Below, piece after piece: positions 23,962-32,157 of a stretch of DNA of 33,829 nt. Position numbers and translations under genes: made by a program. The first letter of the stretch is position 1. Every line of letters begins with the position of its first letter. The DNA comes from Acidimicrobiaceae bacterium (GTDB taxonomy: Bacteria > Actinomycetota > Acidimicrobiia > Acidimicrobiales > RAAP-2). Under the pieces are notes generated by a model. The model was not told where the DNA came from. It worked only from the letters and a program-made list of their open reading frames with translations, and searched no databases. Location: positions 1-33,829 of the forward strand of contig DAHUZE010000047.1 in assembly GCA_027306755.1 (NCBI GenBank). The letters run 5' to 3'.

Positions 23962-25155
23962 TCAGAGCGTCCGGGCAACCTCGATCACCGTGGCGGCCGC
24001 CCGGTAGACGTCCTCGAACGAGAGGTACGGTGCGGCGAGCCCGAACCGGCAGATGTCCGGAGGGCGCAGGTCGCCGATGACGGCCCGGTCGGCGGCCGCC
24101 GCAACCACCTCGCCCGCCATCGGGTGCCGGAGCGACACCTGTGAACCCCGGCGGTCATGGGGCCGGGGAGAGGCCACCTCGAGCCCCGGGACGTCCGCCT
24201 CGTCCACCAGGTCGATGAACAGGTCGCTCAGCGCCAGGGACTTCTGCCGGACGGCGCCGATGGCCACGCCCTCGAAGGCGTCCAGCGCCGCGTCCAGCGC
24301 CGCCAGCTGGAGCACGGGCGGCGTGGACGTGAGGAAGCGCGCGATCCCCGCCGCCGGGCGGTACACAGGCTCGAAGTTGAATGGCGCGTCGTGCCCCAGC
24401 CACCCGGGGAGGGGGTTGTCCAGGCGGTCCTGCAGCGAGCGGCGAACGTAGAGGAAGCTGGGCGCTCCCGGCCCGCCGTTGAGGTACTTGTAGCTGCAGC
24501 CCACCGCCAGGTCCACGCCGTTCTCCTCGCAGTCCACGGGGACCGCCCCCGCGGAATGGCACAGATCCCAGAGCATGAGCGCTCCCGCGTCGTGCGCGGC
24601 ACGCGTCACGTCGGGGATGGGGTGGAGGGCACCGGTCCGGAAGTCCACATGGGTGAGGCAGACGACGGCTACGTCACCGGTCAGCGCGGCCTGCAGGCCA
24701 TGGCGGTCCACCACTTCGAGGGTGGCGCCGGCGCGGGCGGCCGCGGCCGCCGCGGCATAGAGATCGCTCGGGAAGTTGTCCGACGTCGACAGGACCACGT
24801 GCCGATCAGGCTGGGCATCCAGCGCCGCCCCCACCAGCTTCGCCAGGGCGATGGACGTGGTGTCGGCAACGAGGACCTCTCCCTCCCGGGCGCCGATCAA
24901 AGGGGCGATCCGGTTCCCCACCCGGGCCGGGGCCTCCATCCAGGCTCCCGTGACCCACGAGCCCGCCAGGCCCACGCCCCACTCGTCTTCCACCACGGCC
25001 CGCACCCGCGGCGCCACGCCGCAGGCGAGAGCCCCGAGGGAGTTGCCATCCAGGTAGAGGATGCCGTGGGGGAGCTCGAACCGGCGGCGCACCTCGGCCA
25101 GGGGATCAGTCTCGTCCAGCTCCCGGATCCGCTCGAGGGTCCAAGGTCCGCCCAT
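23962..25155 (-). CDS. kynU: Kynureninase
   Basis: PLP enzyme that cleaves kynurenine to anthranilate and alanine (and the 3-hydroxy form to 3-hydroxyanthranilate) in tryptophan catabolism. The 397-residue product is of family length. Seen are LPHGILYLDGNSLGAL near the start, DTTSIALAKLVGAAL, LTHVDFRTGALHPI, LMLWDLCHSAGAVPVD and the PLP-lysine motif SYKYLNGGPGAPSFLYV (Lys223). The C-terminal part has SLRHP and DLRPPDICRFGLAAPYLSFEDVYRA. The start is ATG 25155: TACCAT ends 7 nt upstream, a leaderless arrangement. Tryptophan dioxygenase and formamidase genes are absent from the window, so the pathway partners must lie elsewhere. It follows the Fur-family gene on the same strand by 52 nt. Confidence 0.95.
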   Translation of the reverse strand: MGGPWTLERIRELDETDPLAEVRRRFELPHGILYLDGNSLGALACGVAPRVRAVVEDEWGVGLAGSWVTGAWMEAPARVGNRIAPLIGAREGEVLVADTTSIALAKLVGAALDAQPDRHVVLSTSDNFPSDLYAAAAAAARAGATLEVVDRHGLQAALTGDVAVVCLTHVDFRTGALHPIPDVTRAAHDAGALMLWDLCHSAGAVPVDCEENGVDLAVGCSYKYLNGGPGAPSFLYVRRSLQDRLDNPLPGWLGHDAPFNFEPVYRPAAGIARFLTSTPPVLQLAALDAALDAFEGVAIGAVRQKSLALSDLFIDLVDEADVPGLEVASPRPHDRRGSQVSLRHPMAGEVVAAAADRAVIGDLRPPDICRFGLAAPYLSFEDVYRAAATVIEVARTL

Positions 25156-25162
25156 CACGGCG

Positions 25163-25168
25163 ATGGTA
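25163..25168 (-). promoter_or_regulatory. -10 box for leaderless kynU mRNA
   Basis: TACCAT on the - strand ends 7 nt before the ATG at 25155. It suggests kynU has its own promoter rather than depending only on the upstream fur gene. Confidence 0.5.
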
Positions 25169-25207
25169 GACGGGGACCGGGGACGGCCCGGCGCGCCGCG
25201 GGCCCGG

Positions 25208-25666
25208 TCAGCTGCAGGCGGCGCAGCGACCCACGATGGCGAAGTGGTGGGGATCGATGGTGAAGCCGAGCTTCGCCTTGGCGTTGCGGGCCAGGCTCCC
25301 GAACCACTCGTCGGGCGCCTCCACCCGCGTCCCGCAGCCGCTGCAGATGAAATGGGCGTGGGCCAGCGGCGCGAGCTGGTAGGTGGCCGGTCCGTGCCCG
25401 AGGTGCGAGTGCGCGACCACGCCCAGGCGCTGGAGGTCCTCCAGGTTGCGGTACACGGTGGAGATGTGCACATCGGGGGCTCGGGCCTGGACCGCCTCGG
25501 TCAGCTCCTCTGCCGTGAGGTGGTCCTCCACTTCGAAGAGGACGTCCAGGAGCACCCTGCGGGACGACGTGGCCCGCCCCCCGCGTGCACGGACGAGCGC
25601 CATGACGTCGTCCACCGTCTCGAACTCGACCGTCCCGGGGTCCGGGGCGGCGAGCGGCTTGCTCAT
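25208..25666 (-). CDS. Fur-family metal regulator, possibly nickel-responsive (Nur-like)
   Basis: A 152-residue metal-dependent repressor. The winged helix includes GGRATSSRRVLLDVLFEVEDHLTAEELTEAV and the recognition region DVHISTVYRNLEDLQRLGVV (residues ~28-85). The dimer and metal domain has HAHFICSGCG and ends in HHFAIVGRCAAC, giving two CxxC pairs for structural zinc and several His for the regulatory metal. It diverges from a nickel/cobalt permease gene, which makes a Nur-type nickel sensor the best guess. Zur or Fur cannot be excluded by eye. The start is ATG 25666, preceded by TATCCT at exactly 7 nt. The stop lies 52 nt before kynU. Confidence 0.85.
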   Translation of the reverse strand: MSKPLAAPDPGTVEFETVDDVMALVRARGGRATSSRRVLLDVLFEVEDHLTAEELTEAVQARAPDVHISTVYRNLEDLQRLGVVAHSHLGHGPATYQLAPLAHAHFICSGCGTRVEAPDEWFGSLARNAKAKLGFTIDPHHFAIVGRCAACS

Positions 25667-25673
25667 GGGCCAC

Positions 25674-25679
25674 AGGATA
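25674..25679 (-). promoter_or_regulatory. -10 box for leaderless fur-family mRNA
   Basis: TATCCT on the - strand ends 7 nt before the ATG at 25666. Confidence 0.5.
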
Positions 25680-25712
25680 GGGCCGTCCGGAGGCGAGGCG
25701 GCTGGCATCGCT

Positions 25713-25731
25713 ATTGCGCACCGCTCGCATC
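25713..25731. promoter_or_regulatory. Possible metal-regulator site between the fur-family and nickel permease genes
   Basis: TTGCG-CACCGCT-CGCAT forms an imperfect dyad (TGCG/CGCA) in the 142-bp divergent spacer. From memory, TTGC...GCAA half-sites occur in Nur boxes of Streptomyces. The match is short and GC-rich sequence gives such dyads by chance. Confidence 0.25.
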
Positions 25732-25808
25732 TGTGACACCGTTGCGACGGAAGCGGGCGCGAGCCCGCCGGGCAGGTTCTTCTCGCCGGCATGCGGAGGT
25801 GGCGATCG

Positions 25809-26960
25809 GTGGCAACCGAGGGAGGGCGCGCCGGCGCCGGGAGCATGCTGCGCTCGTCGTTCGCGGCGCTGAGCCGGGCCGAGCGCGCCCGCGTCTACGG
25901 CATGTACGGGACCGTGCTCGCCCTGCACGCGCTAGGCCTCTTCGTACTGGTGGCCTTCGTCCTCCCCGCCCACTACCGGAGCTTCGGGATCGGCGTGAGC
26001 ATCCTCGCCTACACGCTCGGGCTGCGGCACGCCTTCGACGCGGACCACATCTCGGCCATCGACAACACGACCCGGCGCGCCATGGGCATCCGCCAGGGGA
26101 CGTGCCGCCCCCGCCCGCTCGGCTACGGGTTCTTCTTCTCGCTCGGCCACTCGACCATCGTCGTCGCCATGGGCGTTGCCGTCGTGGTGGCCGAGCGCAG
26201 CGTGCTCGGAGCGGTCACCAACCCGCACTCGCCGCTCGAGCAGTTCGGCGGTGTGTTCGGCACGCTCGTGTCCGCTGCCTTCCTCCTCCTCATCGGTCTC
26301 ATGAACCTGGTGGTGCTGGCCGGCATCGCCCGGGTGTTCCGCGCCATGCGGCGGGGGCGGTACGACGAGGCGGAGCTCGAGCGGCAGCTGGAGAACCGGG
26401 GCCTGTTCGCCCGCTTCTTCGGCCGCTGGTTGGCGGCGATCGACAAGGACTGGCAGATCTACCCGGTGGGCGTGGTCTTCGGGCTGGGCTTCGACACGGC
26501 GACCGAGGTGCTGCTGCTGACGACCACCGCGCTCTACGCCTCCGAGCACATCCCGTGGTACGCGCTCGTCTGCCTGCCTGTTCTCTTCACGGCGGGCATG
26601 ACCCTCATGGACACCACCGACGGGATCTTCATGAACGTGGCCTACGGCTGGGCCTTCTTCAGCCCGGTGCGCAAGGTGTACTACAACCTGGCCGTCACCG
26701 GGCTCTCGGTGGCTATCTGCTTCTTCATCGGGGGCATCGAGGTGCTGGGCCTGATCCCGATGGAGGTCCACGGCCTCAACAAGAACCACGGCTTCTGGGG
26801 CTTCATGGCCAGCTTCAACATCAATACCGCAGGGTTCGTGATCGTGGGCATGTTCGTGGTGACCTGGCTGGTTGCCGTGCTGGTGTGGCGGTACGGCCGG
26901 ATCGAGGAGAAGTGGTCCGCCCGGCTGCAGCCGGCTGAGGTGGCAGGGGTCGCACCCTGA
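25809..26960 (+). CDS. Nickel/cobalt permease (NiCoT, HoxN/NixA type)
   Basis: High-affinity Ni2+/Co2+ uptake across the inner membrane. The 383-residue protein has about eight helices. The NiCoT signature in helix 2 is present as RHAFDADHISAIDNTTR (His74, Asp79, His80; the H-x4-D-H metal site). Further family motifs are GFFFSLGHSTIVV, GLGFDTATEVLLL and LFTAGMTLMDTTDGIFM. A charged cytoplasmic loop (RRGRYDEAELERQLENRGLF) lies between helices 4 and 5. The start is GTG 25809 with GGAGGTGG at 25795-25802; ATG 25791 overlaps that Shine-Dalgarno. It is probably repressed by the divergent Fur-family gene. No urease or hydrogenase genes are in the window to name the consumer. Confidence 0.92.
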   Translation: MATEGGRAGAGSMLRSSFAALSRAERARVYGMYGTVLALHALGLFVLVAFVLPAHYRSFGIGVSILAYTLGLRHAFDADHISAIDNTTRRAMGIRQGTCRPRPLGYGFFFSLGHSTIVVAMGVAVVVAERSVLGAVTNPHSPLEQFGGVFGTLVSAAFLLLIGLMNLVVLAGIARVFRAMRRGRYDEAELERQLENRGLFARFFGRWLAAIDKDWQIYPVGVVFGLGFDTATEVLLLTTTALYASEHIPWYALVCLPVLFTAGMTLMDTTDGIFMNVAYGWAFFSPVRKVYYNLAVTGLSVAICFFIGGIEVLGLIPMEVHGLNKNHGFWGFMASFNINTAGFVIVGMFVVTWLVAVLVWRYGRIEEKWSARLQPAEVAGVAP

Positions 26961-27004
26961 CGGCCACCGTGCCCCCAGCCCCGGCGACGGTACTGTGTCC
27001 CCTC

Positions 27005-27078
27005 GTGCCGTCCCTCTCGCCCGCAGGCCAGCCGCCGTGGCGGTGAGCAACGTGGAGGCGGTGCCGCCGTGGCGGTGA
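27005..27078 (+). other. Two overlapping leader ORFs from a 32-bp duplication before the CoA-transferase genes
   Basis: A 25-bp stretch starting GCCGCCGTGGCGGTGAGCAA occurs at 27031-27055 and again at 27063-27087 with one mismatch. The second copy holds the scoA start. Two short frames precede it: GTG 27005 (MPSLSPAGQPPWR, stop 27046) and GTG 27037 ([13 protein letters not shown], stop 27078). Each overlaps the next start by 10 nt. TACTGT (26991-26996) would be a leaderless -10 for the first frame. Translation of these frames is unproven. Confidence 0.4.
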
Positions 27079-27830
27079 GCAAGGTGGTCGCCACCGCCGC
27101 CGAGGCGGTTGCCGACGTCGGGTCGGGCTCCTCGCTGGCGGTCGGCGGGTTCGGGCTCTGCGGCGTCCCGGTCGACCTCATCGACGCGCTGGTCGCTTCC
27201 AAGACGACCGGCCTGGCGGTGGTGTCGAACAATTGCGGCGTGGACGGCGGGGGCCTGGGCCGGCTGCTCGCCGAGCACAGGGTGGCCCGCGTGACGGGTT
27301 CGTACGTCGGGGAGAACCGGGAGTTCGCCCGCCAGTTCCTAGCCGGCGAGCTGGAGGTGGAGCTGGTCCCCCAGGGGACGCTGGCCGAGCGCCTCCGGGC
27401 CGGGGGTTGCGGGATCCCGGCCTTCTACACCCCCGCCGGCGTGGGGACGCTCATCGAGGAGGGTGGCCTCCCGTTGCGCTACGGCCCCGACGGCAGCGTG
27501 TTACTGGCCTCATCCCCGCGGGAGCTGCGGGAGTTCGACGGGCGGCGCTACGTGCTGGAGAGGGCCATCCGGACCGATTTCGGCCTCGTGCGGGCGAGCC
27601 GTGGGGACACCCTCGGCAATCTCATCTTCGACAAGGCCACCCGCAACTTCAACCCCCTCTGCGCGATGGCCGGGCGCGTCGCCATCGCCGAGGTGGAAGA
27701 GCTGGTGCCCGCGGGCGCGCTCGACCCGGCCGGCGTCCACCTGCCGGGCATCTTCGTCGACCGGGTGGTGGTCGCCGACCCGTCGCGCCCCAAGGTCGTC
27801 GAGAAGCGCACCGTGCGGTCCCCGCCGTGA
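27069..27830 (+). CDS. scoA: 3-oxoacid CoA-transferase, subunit A
   Basis: One half of a succinyl-CoA:3-ketoacid (or acetoacetate) CoA-transferase, which moves CoA between acids in ketone-body or branched-chain catabolism. The 253-residue product shows CoA-transferase signature 1 ([17 protein letters not shown]) near residue 25. It also has [62 protein letters not shown], and the final [10 protein letters not shown], all typical of SCOT alpha chains. The start is GTG 27069 with GGAGG at 27053-27057. Its stop overlaps the subunit B start (GTGA). The substrate pair cannot be fixed by sequence alone; the acyl-CoA dehydrogenase and carboxylase in the window fit acyl-CoA catabolism. Confidence 0.92.
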   Translation: MAVSKVVATAAEAVADVGSGSSLAVGGFGLCGVPVDLIDALVASKTTGLAVVSNNCGVDGGGLGRLLAEHRVARVTGSYVGENREFARQFLAGELEVELVPQGTLAERLRAGGCGIPAFYTPAGVGTLIEEGGLPLRYGPDGSVLLASSPRELREFDGRRYVLERAIRTDFGLVRASRGDTLGNLIFDKATRNFNPLCAMAGRVAIAEVEELVPAGALDPAGVHLPGIFVDRVVVADPSRPKVVEKRTVRSPP

Positions 27831-28489
27831 GCCTCACGCACGAGCAGCTGGCGGCCCGGGTGGCGCGGGACCTGGCGGACGGCGAGTACGTGAACCTGGG
27901 GATCGGCATGCCGACGCTCATCCCCAACCACCTCCCGGCGGGGGTGCACGTGGTGCTCCAGAGCGAGAACGGGATCCTCGGCGTCGGTCCCTACCCTGCT
28001 CCCGGCGAGGAGGACCCCGACCTCGTCAATGCCAGCAAGGAGACCGTGACCGTCGAGCCGGGCGCCGCGTTCTTCGACTCCGCCCTGTCGTTCGGGATGA
28101 TCCGGGGCGGCCATGTGGACGCTGCGGTGCTGGGGGCCATGCAGGTGTCCGCGCGGGGAGACCTGGCCAACTGGATGATCCCCGGAAAGATGGTGAAGGG
28201 CATGGGCGGCGCCATGGACCTGGTGCACGGGGTCGGGCGGGTCATCGTGATGATGGAGCACGTGGCCAAGGACGGGTCCCTCAAGGTGGTCGAGCGCTGC
28301 TCGCTGCCCTTGACCGGCGCCGGTGTGGTCGGCCGCGTCGTCACGGACCTGGCGGTGCTCGACGTCACCGCCGAAGGGCTGGTCCTCAAGGAGCTGGCCC
28401 CCGGGGTGACGGCAGGCGACGTCCAGGCGGTCACCGAGCCGCGCCTGCTGATGCCCGAGCCGCCCCGGACCATGGACGTCGGGGGCTGA
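27827..28489 (+). CDS. scoB: 3-oxoacid CoA-transferase, subunit B
   Basis: Partner subunit carrying the catalytic glutamate that forms the glutamyl-CoA thioester. In its 220 residues are [17 protein letters not shown] and signature 2 LQSENG with Glu47, followed by GILGVGPYP. Further on are [51 protein letters not shown] and [15 protein letters not shown], the standard beta-chain order. The GTG start overlaps the subunit A stop by 4 nt, so translation is coupled. C-terminal residues end [14 protein letters not shown]. The two subunits act as a heterotetramer in the cytoplasm in known relatives. Confidence 0.94.
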   Translation: MSLTHEQLAARVARDLADGEYVNLGIGMPTLIPNHLPAGVHVVLQSENGILGVGPYPAPGEEDPDLVNASKETVTVEPGAAFFDSALSFGMIRGGHVDAAVLGAMQVSARGDLANWMIPGKMVKGMGGAMDLVHGVGRVIVMMEHVAKDGSLKVVERCSLPLTGAGVVGRVVTDLAVLDVTAEGLVLKELAPGVTAGDVQAVTEPRLLMPEPPRTMDVGG

Positions 28490-28497
28490 GCCCGGCC

Positions 28498-29343
28498 TTG
28501 GGCGGCGGCGAGCATCCTCGGTCGGCGCGCTACCTCGAGATCAACCGCGAGAACTGGGACGCTCGCGTCGCCGCCCACGTGGCGTCCGCCACATACGAGG
28601 TGGACCGCTTCCGGTCCGACCCCTCGTTCCTGAGCGCGGTGGTGCGCTTCGACCTGCCTCTCCTGGGTGACGTGCGGGGCGCCGCCGGTGTCCACCTCCA
28701 GTGCCACATCGGGACCGACACGGTCTCGCTGGCCCGGCTGGGGGCGTCCATGACCGGGCTCGACTTCTCGCGGCCCGCAGTGGAGGCGGCCCGCGCCCTG
28801 GCCGCGGCGACGGGGGACGACGCCACCTTCGTCCACGCCGAGCTGGACCGGGCGGTGGAGGTGCTCGGCCCGGGCCGCTTCGACGTCGTCTACACCGGGA
28901 TCGGCGCCCTGTGCTGGCTGCCGCGCGTGGACGACTGGGCGTCCGTGGTGGCCGCCCTCCTGGCGCCCGGCGGCCGGCTGTTCGTGCGCGAGGCGCACCC
29001 GATGCTGTGGGCGATGGACGACGAGCGCGCAGACCTCGTGGTTGCCCGGTTCCCCTACTTCGAGCAGCCCGAGCCGCTGGTGTACGACTCCGCGCTGACC
29101 TACGTGCAGACCGAGGAGGTGTTCGCCAGCACCACCGCCGCGGTGTGGAACCACGGGTTGGGGGAGACGGTGACCGCGCTGCTGCGGCGCGGCCTCGCCA
29201 TCACGGGTCTGGCCGAGCACGACTCGGTGCCCTGGAACGCGCTGCCGGGACAGATGGAGTGCGGGGCCGGCGGCGAGTGGCGCCTGCGGGAGGACCCCAG
29301 CCGGCTGGCCCACAGCTTCACGCTGCAGGCGGTCAAGCCGTAG
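28498..29343 (+). CDS. SAM-dependent methyltransferase
   Basis: A class I methyltransferase of about 281 residues with unknown substrate. The N-terminal YLEINRENWDARVAAHVAS is shared by a family of actinobacterial methyltransferases. Motif I is unusual, GVHLQCHIGTDTVSLARLGA (Gln-Cys-His where most relatives have a Gly-rich loop), followed by the acidic residue in MTGLDFSRPAVEAARAL. FDVVYTGIGALCWLPRVDDW and LLAPGGRLFVREAHPM are motifs IV to VI. The start is uncertain: TTG 28498 is the only codon that keeps the conserved N-terminus, without a clear Shine-Dalgarno; GTG 28579 would remove it. The gene follows scoB by 8 nt and is probably cotranscribed. The 3' end overlaps the convergent fur-like gene by 11 bp. 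Confidence 0.82.
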   Translation: MGGGEHPRSARYLEINRENWDARVAAHVASATYEVDRFRSDPSFLSAVVRFDLPLLGDVRGAAGVHLQCHIGTDTVSLARLGASMTGLDFSRPAVEAARALAAATGDDATFVHAELDRAVEVLGPGRFDVVYTGIGALCWLPRVDDWASVVAALLAPGGRLFVREAHPMLWAMDDERADLVVARFPYFEQPEPLVYDSALTYVQTEEVFASTTAAVWNHGLGETVTALLRRGLAITGLAEHDSVPWNALPGQMECGAGGEWRLREDPSRLAHSFTLQAVKP

Positions 29344-29800
29344 GCCAGCCGGCTGCGGTGGCGGCCACTTCCCGGCAATGCGGGCAGCGCCCGCGGAACA
29401 CGATGTCCACGTCCAGGACCTCGAAGCCGTGGCGCTCATCCGGCGGCAAGGACAGGGCGGCGGCACCTTCGGGGTTGACGTCGCGCAGGGCCCCGCACGA
29501 GACGCAGTGCAGGTGGTGGTGGGCGGTGGCGACGTTGGGGTCGTAGCGCTTGGGGCCGTCCCCCGGGGCGATCTCCAGCGCTTCCCCCATGCCCACCAGC
29601 TCGTTCAAGGTGTTGTAGACGGTGGCCAGGCTGATCTCGGGCAAGGTCCGCTGGGCCATCGTGTGAACCTCGTCGGCCGTGAGGTGGACGTGCTCTCCCG
29701 CCAGGACCTCGGCCACCACCCGCCGCTGGGCCGTGAGCCTCCAGCCGCGGTCGCGGAGGCGCTGGGCCAGATCGCTGGCAGGGCCATCCTCGGCGGGCAT
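29333..29800 (-). CDS. furA: FurA/CatR-type peroxide-responsive regulator
   Basis: A 155-residue Fur-family repressor that very likely controls the divergent katG. The winged helix ([33 protein letters not shown], then [20 protein letters not shown]) covers residues ~18-80. The metal domain has [15 protein letters not shown] and the final FRGRCPHC, giving two CxxC zinc pairs plus the His cluster. In mycobacteria and streptomycetes the furA/furS homologue lies next to katG and loses DNA binding on oxidation; the same job is inferred here. The start is ATG 29800, 7 nt after a TAGCAT -10. A TTG at 29824 in the same frame is upstream of that -10. Unlike mycobacterial furA-katG, the two genes diverge. 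Confidence 0.88.
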   Translation of the reverse strand: MPAEDGPASDLAQRLRDRGWRLTAQRRVVAEVLAGEHVHLTADEVHTMAQRTLPEISLATVYNTLNELVGMGEALEIAPGDGPKRYDPNVATAHHHLHCVSCGALRDVNPEGAAALSLPPDERHGFEVLDVDIVFRGRCPHCREVAATAAGWPTA

Positions 29801-29807
29801 CTCCCCA

Positions 29808-29813
29808 ATGCTA
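29808..29813 (-). promoter_or_regulatory. -10 box for leaderless furA-like mRNA
   Basis: TAGCAT on the - strand ends 7 nt before the ATG at 29800. It lies 32 bp from the katG -35, so one repressor complex could cover both promoters. Confidence 0.5.
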
Positions 29814-29840
29814 CCCGACTCCAAATATAGAAGAATTCCG

Positions 29841-29873
29841 ATCCTTGACTGATTCTAACAAAGGCGGTAACGT
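29841..29873 (+). promoter_or_regulatory. katG promoter with FurA-type operator
   Basis: TTGACT (29845-29850), a 17-nt spacer and TAACGT (29868-29873) form a good promoter. The stretch CTTGACTGATTCTAACAAAG (29844-29863), within an A/T-rich island, closely recalls the conserved operator of the furA-katG promoter in mycobacteria and streptomycetes (CTTGACT-x-ATTCCA-x-AAAAGG, from memory). A repressor here covers the -35. Confidence 0.65.
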
Positions 29874-29961
29874 GGGCGCCGGCGGCCGGCCGACGCAGGG
29901 ACCCACCCCCGGCTACACCCGGCAAAGGCACGCCAGCGGCAGCCGACGAGGAGGAGGGCCC

Positions 29962-32157
29962 GTGCCAGCCAGAGGCAGCGAGAGTGAGAACCCGGCGATC
30001 CCCGCACCGGTTCCCGAGCCGCACCGGCCGAGGACCAACCAGGACTGGTGGCCGGACCAGCTGAACCTCCAGGTGCTGACGCAGCACGCCGGGAGGCGGT
30101 CACCGCTCGGGGAGGGCTTCGACTACCCCGCGGCGTTCGGACGGCTGGACCTCGATGCGCTCGAGCAAGACATCGTGGAGGTGATGCGGACGTCCCAGGA
30201 GTGGTGGCCGGCGGACTACGGCCACTACGGGCCGCTGTTCATCCGCATGTCCTGGCACGCTGCCGGCACCTACCGCACCCACGACGGGCGGGGTGGTGGG
30301 GGCGCCGGCGCCCAACGCTTCGCCCCGCTCAACAGCTGGCCCGACAATGCCAACCTGGACAAGGCCCGCCGGCTTCTCTGGCCGGTCAAGCAGAAGTACG
30401 GCGCGGCGATCTCGTGGGCCGACCTGATCATCTTCGCCGGCAACTGCGCGTACGAGGCCATGGGCTTCAGCACGTTCGGGTTCGGCTTCGGCCGTGAGGA
30501 TATCTGGGAGCCCGAGGAGATCCTCTGGGGGCCCGAGGACACCTGGCTGGGTGACGAGCGTTACCGCGGGGACCGGGAGCTGGACGACCCGTTCGGCGCC
30601 GTGCAGATGGGCCTGATCTACGTGAACCCCGAAGGGCCGAACGGCAACCCTGACCCGCTGGCCGCGGCCAGGGACATCCGGGAGACCTTCGCCCGCATGG
30701 CCATGGACGACGAGGAGACGGTGGCCCTCATCGTGGGCGGCCACACCTTCGGCAAGTGCCACGGCGCCGCCAGCCCCGAGCTCGTCGGACCCGAGCCCGA
30801 GGGCGCCCCGCTGGAGCAGCAGGCCCTCGGCTGGAAGAACGCGTACGGGACCGGCAAGGGCGCCGACGCCCTCACGCGCGGGCTCGAAGGAGCTTGGACC
30901 AACGAGCCGACCAGGTGGGACAACGGCTTCCTGGACAACCTCTTCGCCTACGAATGGCAGCTCACGACCAGTCCCGCCGGCGCCAAGCAGTGGACGCCCG
31001 CGGACCCGGCGGCCCAGGGGACGGTGCCCGACGCCCACGACCCCTCCACCCGGCACGCGCCCATGATGCTGACCACGGACCTGGCCTTGAAGGTCGACCC
31101 CGTCTACCGGCCGATCGCCGAGCGGTTCCACCAGCATCCCGAGCAGCTTGACGAGGCGTTCGCCAAGGCATGGTTCAAGCTCCTCCACCGGGACATGGGC
31201 CCAGTGAGCCGGTACCTCGGCCCGCGGGTTCCCGAGCCGCAGCTCTGGCAGGACCCGGTCCCGGCCGTCGACCACCCGCTCGTGACCCGAGACGACGTCG
31301 CCGCCCTGAAGGCGGCGATCCTGTCCAGCGGCCCCTCGCTGTCCCGGCTGGTGTCCACCGCGTGGTCCGCCGCGGCGAGCTTCCGGGGCACCGACAAGCG
31401 CGGCGGCGCCAACGGCGCCCGGGTCGCCCTCGAGCCGCAGCGCAGCTGGGCGGCCAACGAGCCGGAAGAGCTGGCCGCCACCCTGCAGGCGCTCCAAGAG
31501 GTTCGCGCCGGGTTCAACCGTGCCGCGGAGGGCGGGACGCGGGTGTCCCTCGCCGACGTCGTCGTCCTGGGCGGGTGCGCAGCGATCGAGGAGGCGGCGC
31601 GCCGGGCCGGGCACGAGGTGTCGGTGCCGTTCGCCCCGGGCCGGACGGACGCATCCCAGGACCAGACCGACGCGGCATCCTTCTCCGTGCTCGAGCCGAG
31701 GGCCGACGGGTTCCGCAACTACCTCCGGCCCGGGGAGAAGCTCGCGCCCGAGCAGCTGCTGGCGGACCGGGCCAACTTGCTGATGCTCACGCCGCTCGAG
31801 ATGACGGTGCTCGTGGGCGGCATGCGGGCGCTGCACGCCACCTTCGGCGGGGCGCGCCACGGGGTCCTCACCGACCGGCCCGGGACGCTGACCAACGACT
31901 TCTTCGTCCATCTGCTCGACATGGGAACGGAGTGGTCGCCCTCCGGCGCCGGAGAGCACGTCTACGAGGGACGGGACCGCGCCACCGGTGAGCTCCGCTG
32001 GACCGCCACCGCGGTCGACCTCGTGTTCGGGGCCAACTCGCAGCTGCGCGCCCTGTGCGAGGCCTACGCCAGCGAGGACTCGGCGGAGCGGTTCACCCGG
32101 GACTTCGTGGCCGCCTGGGACAAGGTCATGCGGCTGGACCGCTTCGACCTCGCGTGA
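29962..32157 (+). CDS. katG: Catalase-peroxidase
   Basis: Haem enzyme that removes hydrogen peroxide by catalase and peroxidase activity. The 731-residue product matches family length, with active N-terminal and haem-free C-terminal halves. Distal residues Arg95, Trp98 and His99 sit in [12 protein letters not shown], and the proximal His261 in [12 protein letters not shown]. The covalent Met-Tyr-Trp cross-link residues are all present: Trp98, Tyr220 in LIYVNPEG and Met246 in FARMAMDD, so catalase activity is expected. The start is GTG 29962, because AGGAGGAGGG (29949-29958) precedes it. The open frame reaches back to a TTG at 29845, but that TTG is the promoter -35. It is controlled by the divergent furA-like gene. 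The last 32 bp overlap the 3' end of the convergent TetR gene. Confidence 0.96.
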   Translation: MPARGSESENPAIPAPVPEPHRPRTNQDWWPDQLNLQVLTQHAGRRSPLGEGFDYPAAFGRLDLDALEQDIVEVMRTSQEWWPADYGHYGPLFIRMSWHAAGTYRTHDGRGGGGAGAQRFAPLNSWPDNANLDKARRLLWPVKQKYGAAISWADLIIFAGNCAYEAMGFSTFGFGFGREDIWEPEEILWGPEDTWLGDERYRGDRELDDPFGAVQMGLIYVNPEGPNGNPDPLAAARDIRETFARMAMDDEETVALIVGGHTFGKCHGAASPELVGPEPEGAPLEQQALGWKNAYGTGKGADALTRGLEGAWTNEPTRWDNGFLDNLFAYEWQLTTSPAGAKQWTPADPAAQGTVPDAHDPSTRHAPMMLTTDLALKVDPVYRPIAERFHQHPEQLDEAFAKAWFKLLHRDMGPVSRYLGPRVPEPQLWQDPVPAVDHPLVTRDDVAALKAAILSSGPSLSRLVSTAWSAAASFRGTDKRGGANGARVALEPQRSWAANEPEELAATLQALQEVRAGFNRAAEGGTRVSLADVVVLGGCAAIEEAARRAGHEVSVPFAPGRTDASQDQTDAASFSVLEPRADGFRNYLRPGEKLAPEQLLADRANLLMLTPLEMTVLVGGMRALHATFGGARHGVLTDRPGTLTNDFFVHLLDMGTEWSPSGAGEHVYEGRDRATGELRWTATAVDLVFGANSQLRALCEAYASEDSAERFTRDFVAAWDKVMRLDRFDLA

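Noticed and set aside
29845-29961. Upstream extension of katG to TTG 29845
   Set aside because: That codon is the -35 of the predicted promoter, and the extension ([18 protein letters not shown]) is not KatG-like; GTG 29962 has a strong Shine-Dalgarno.
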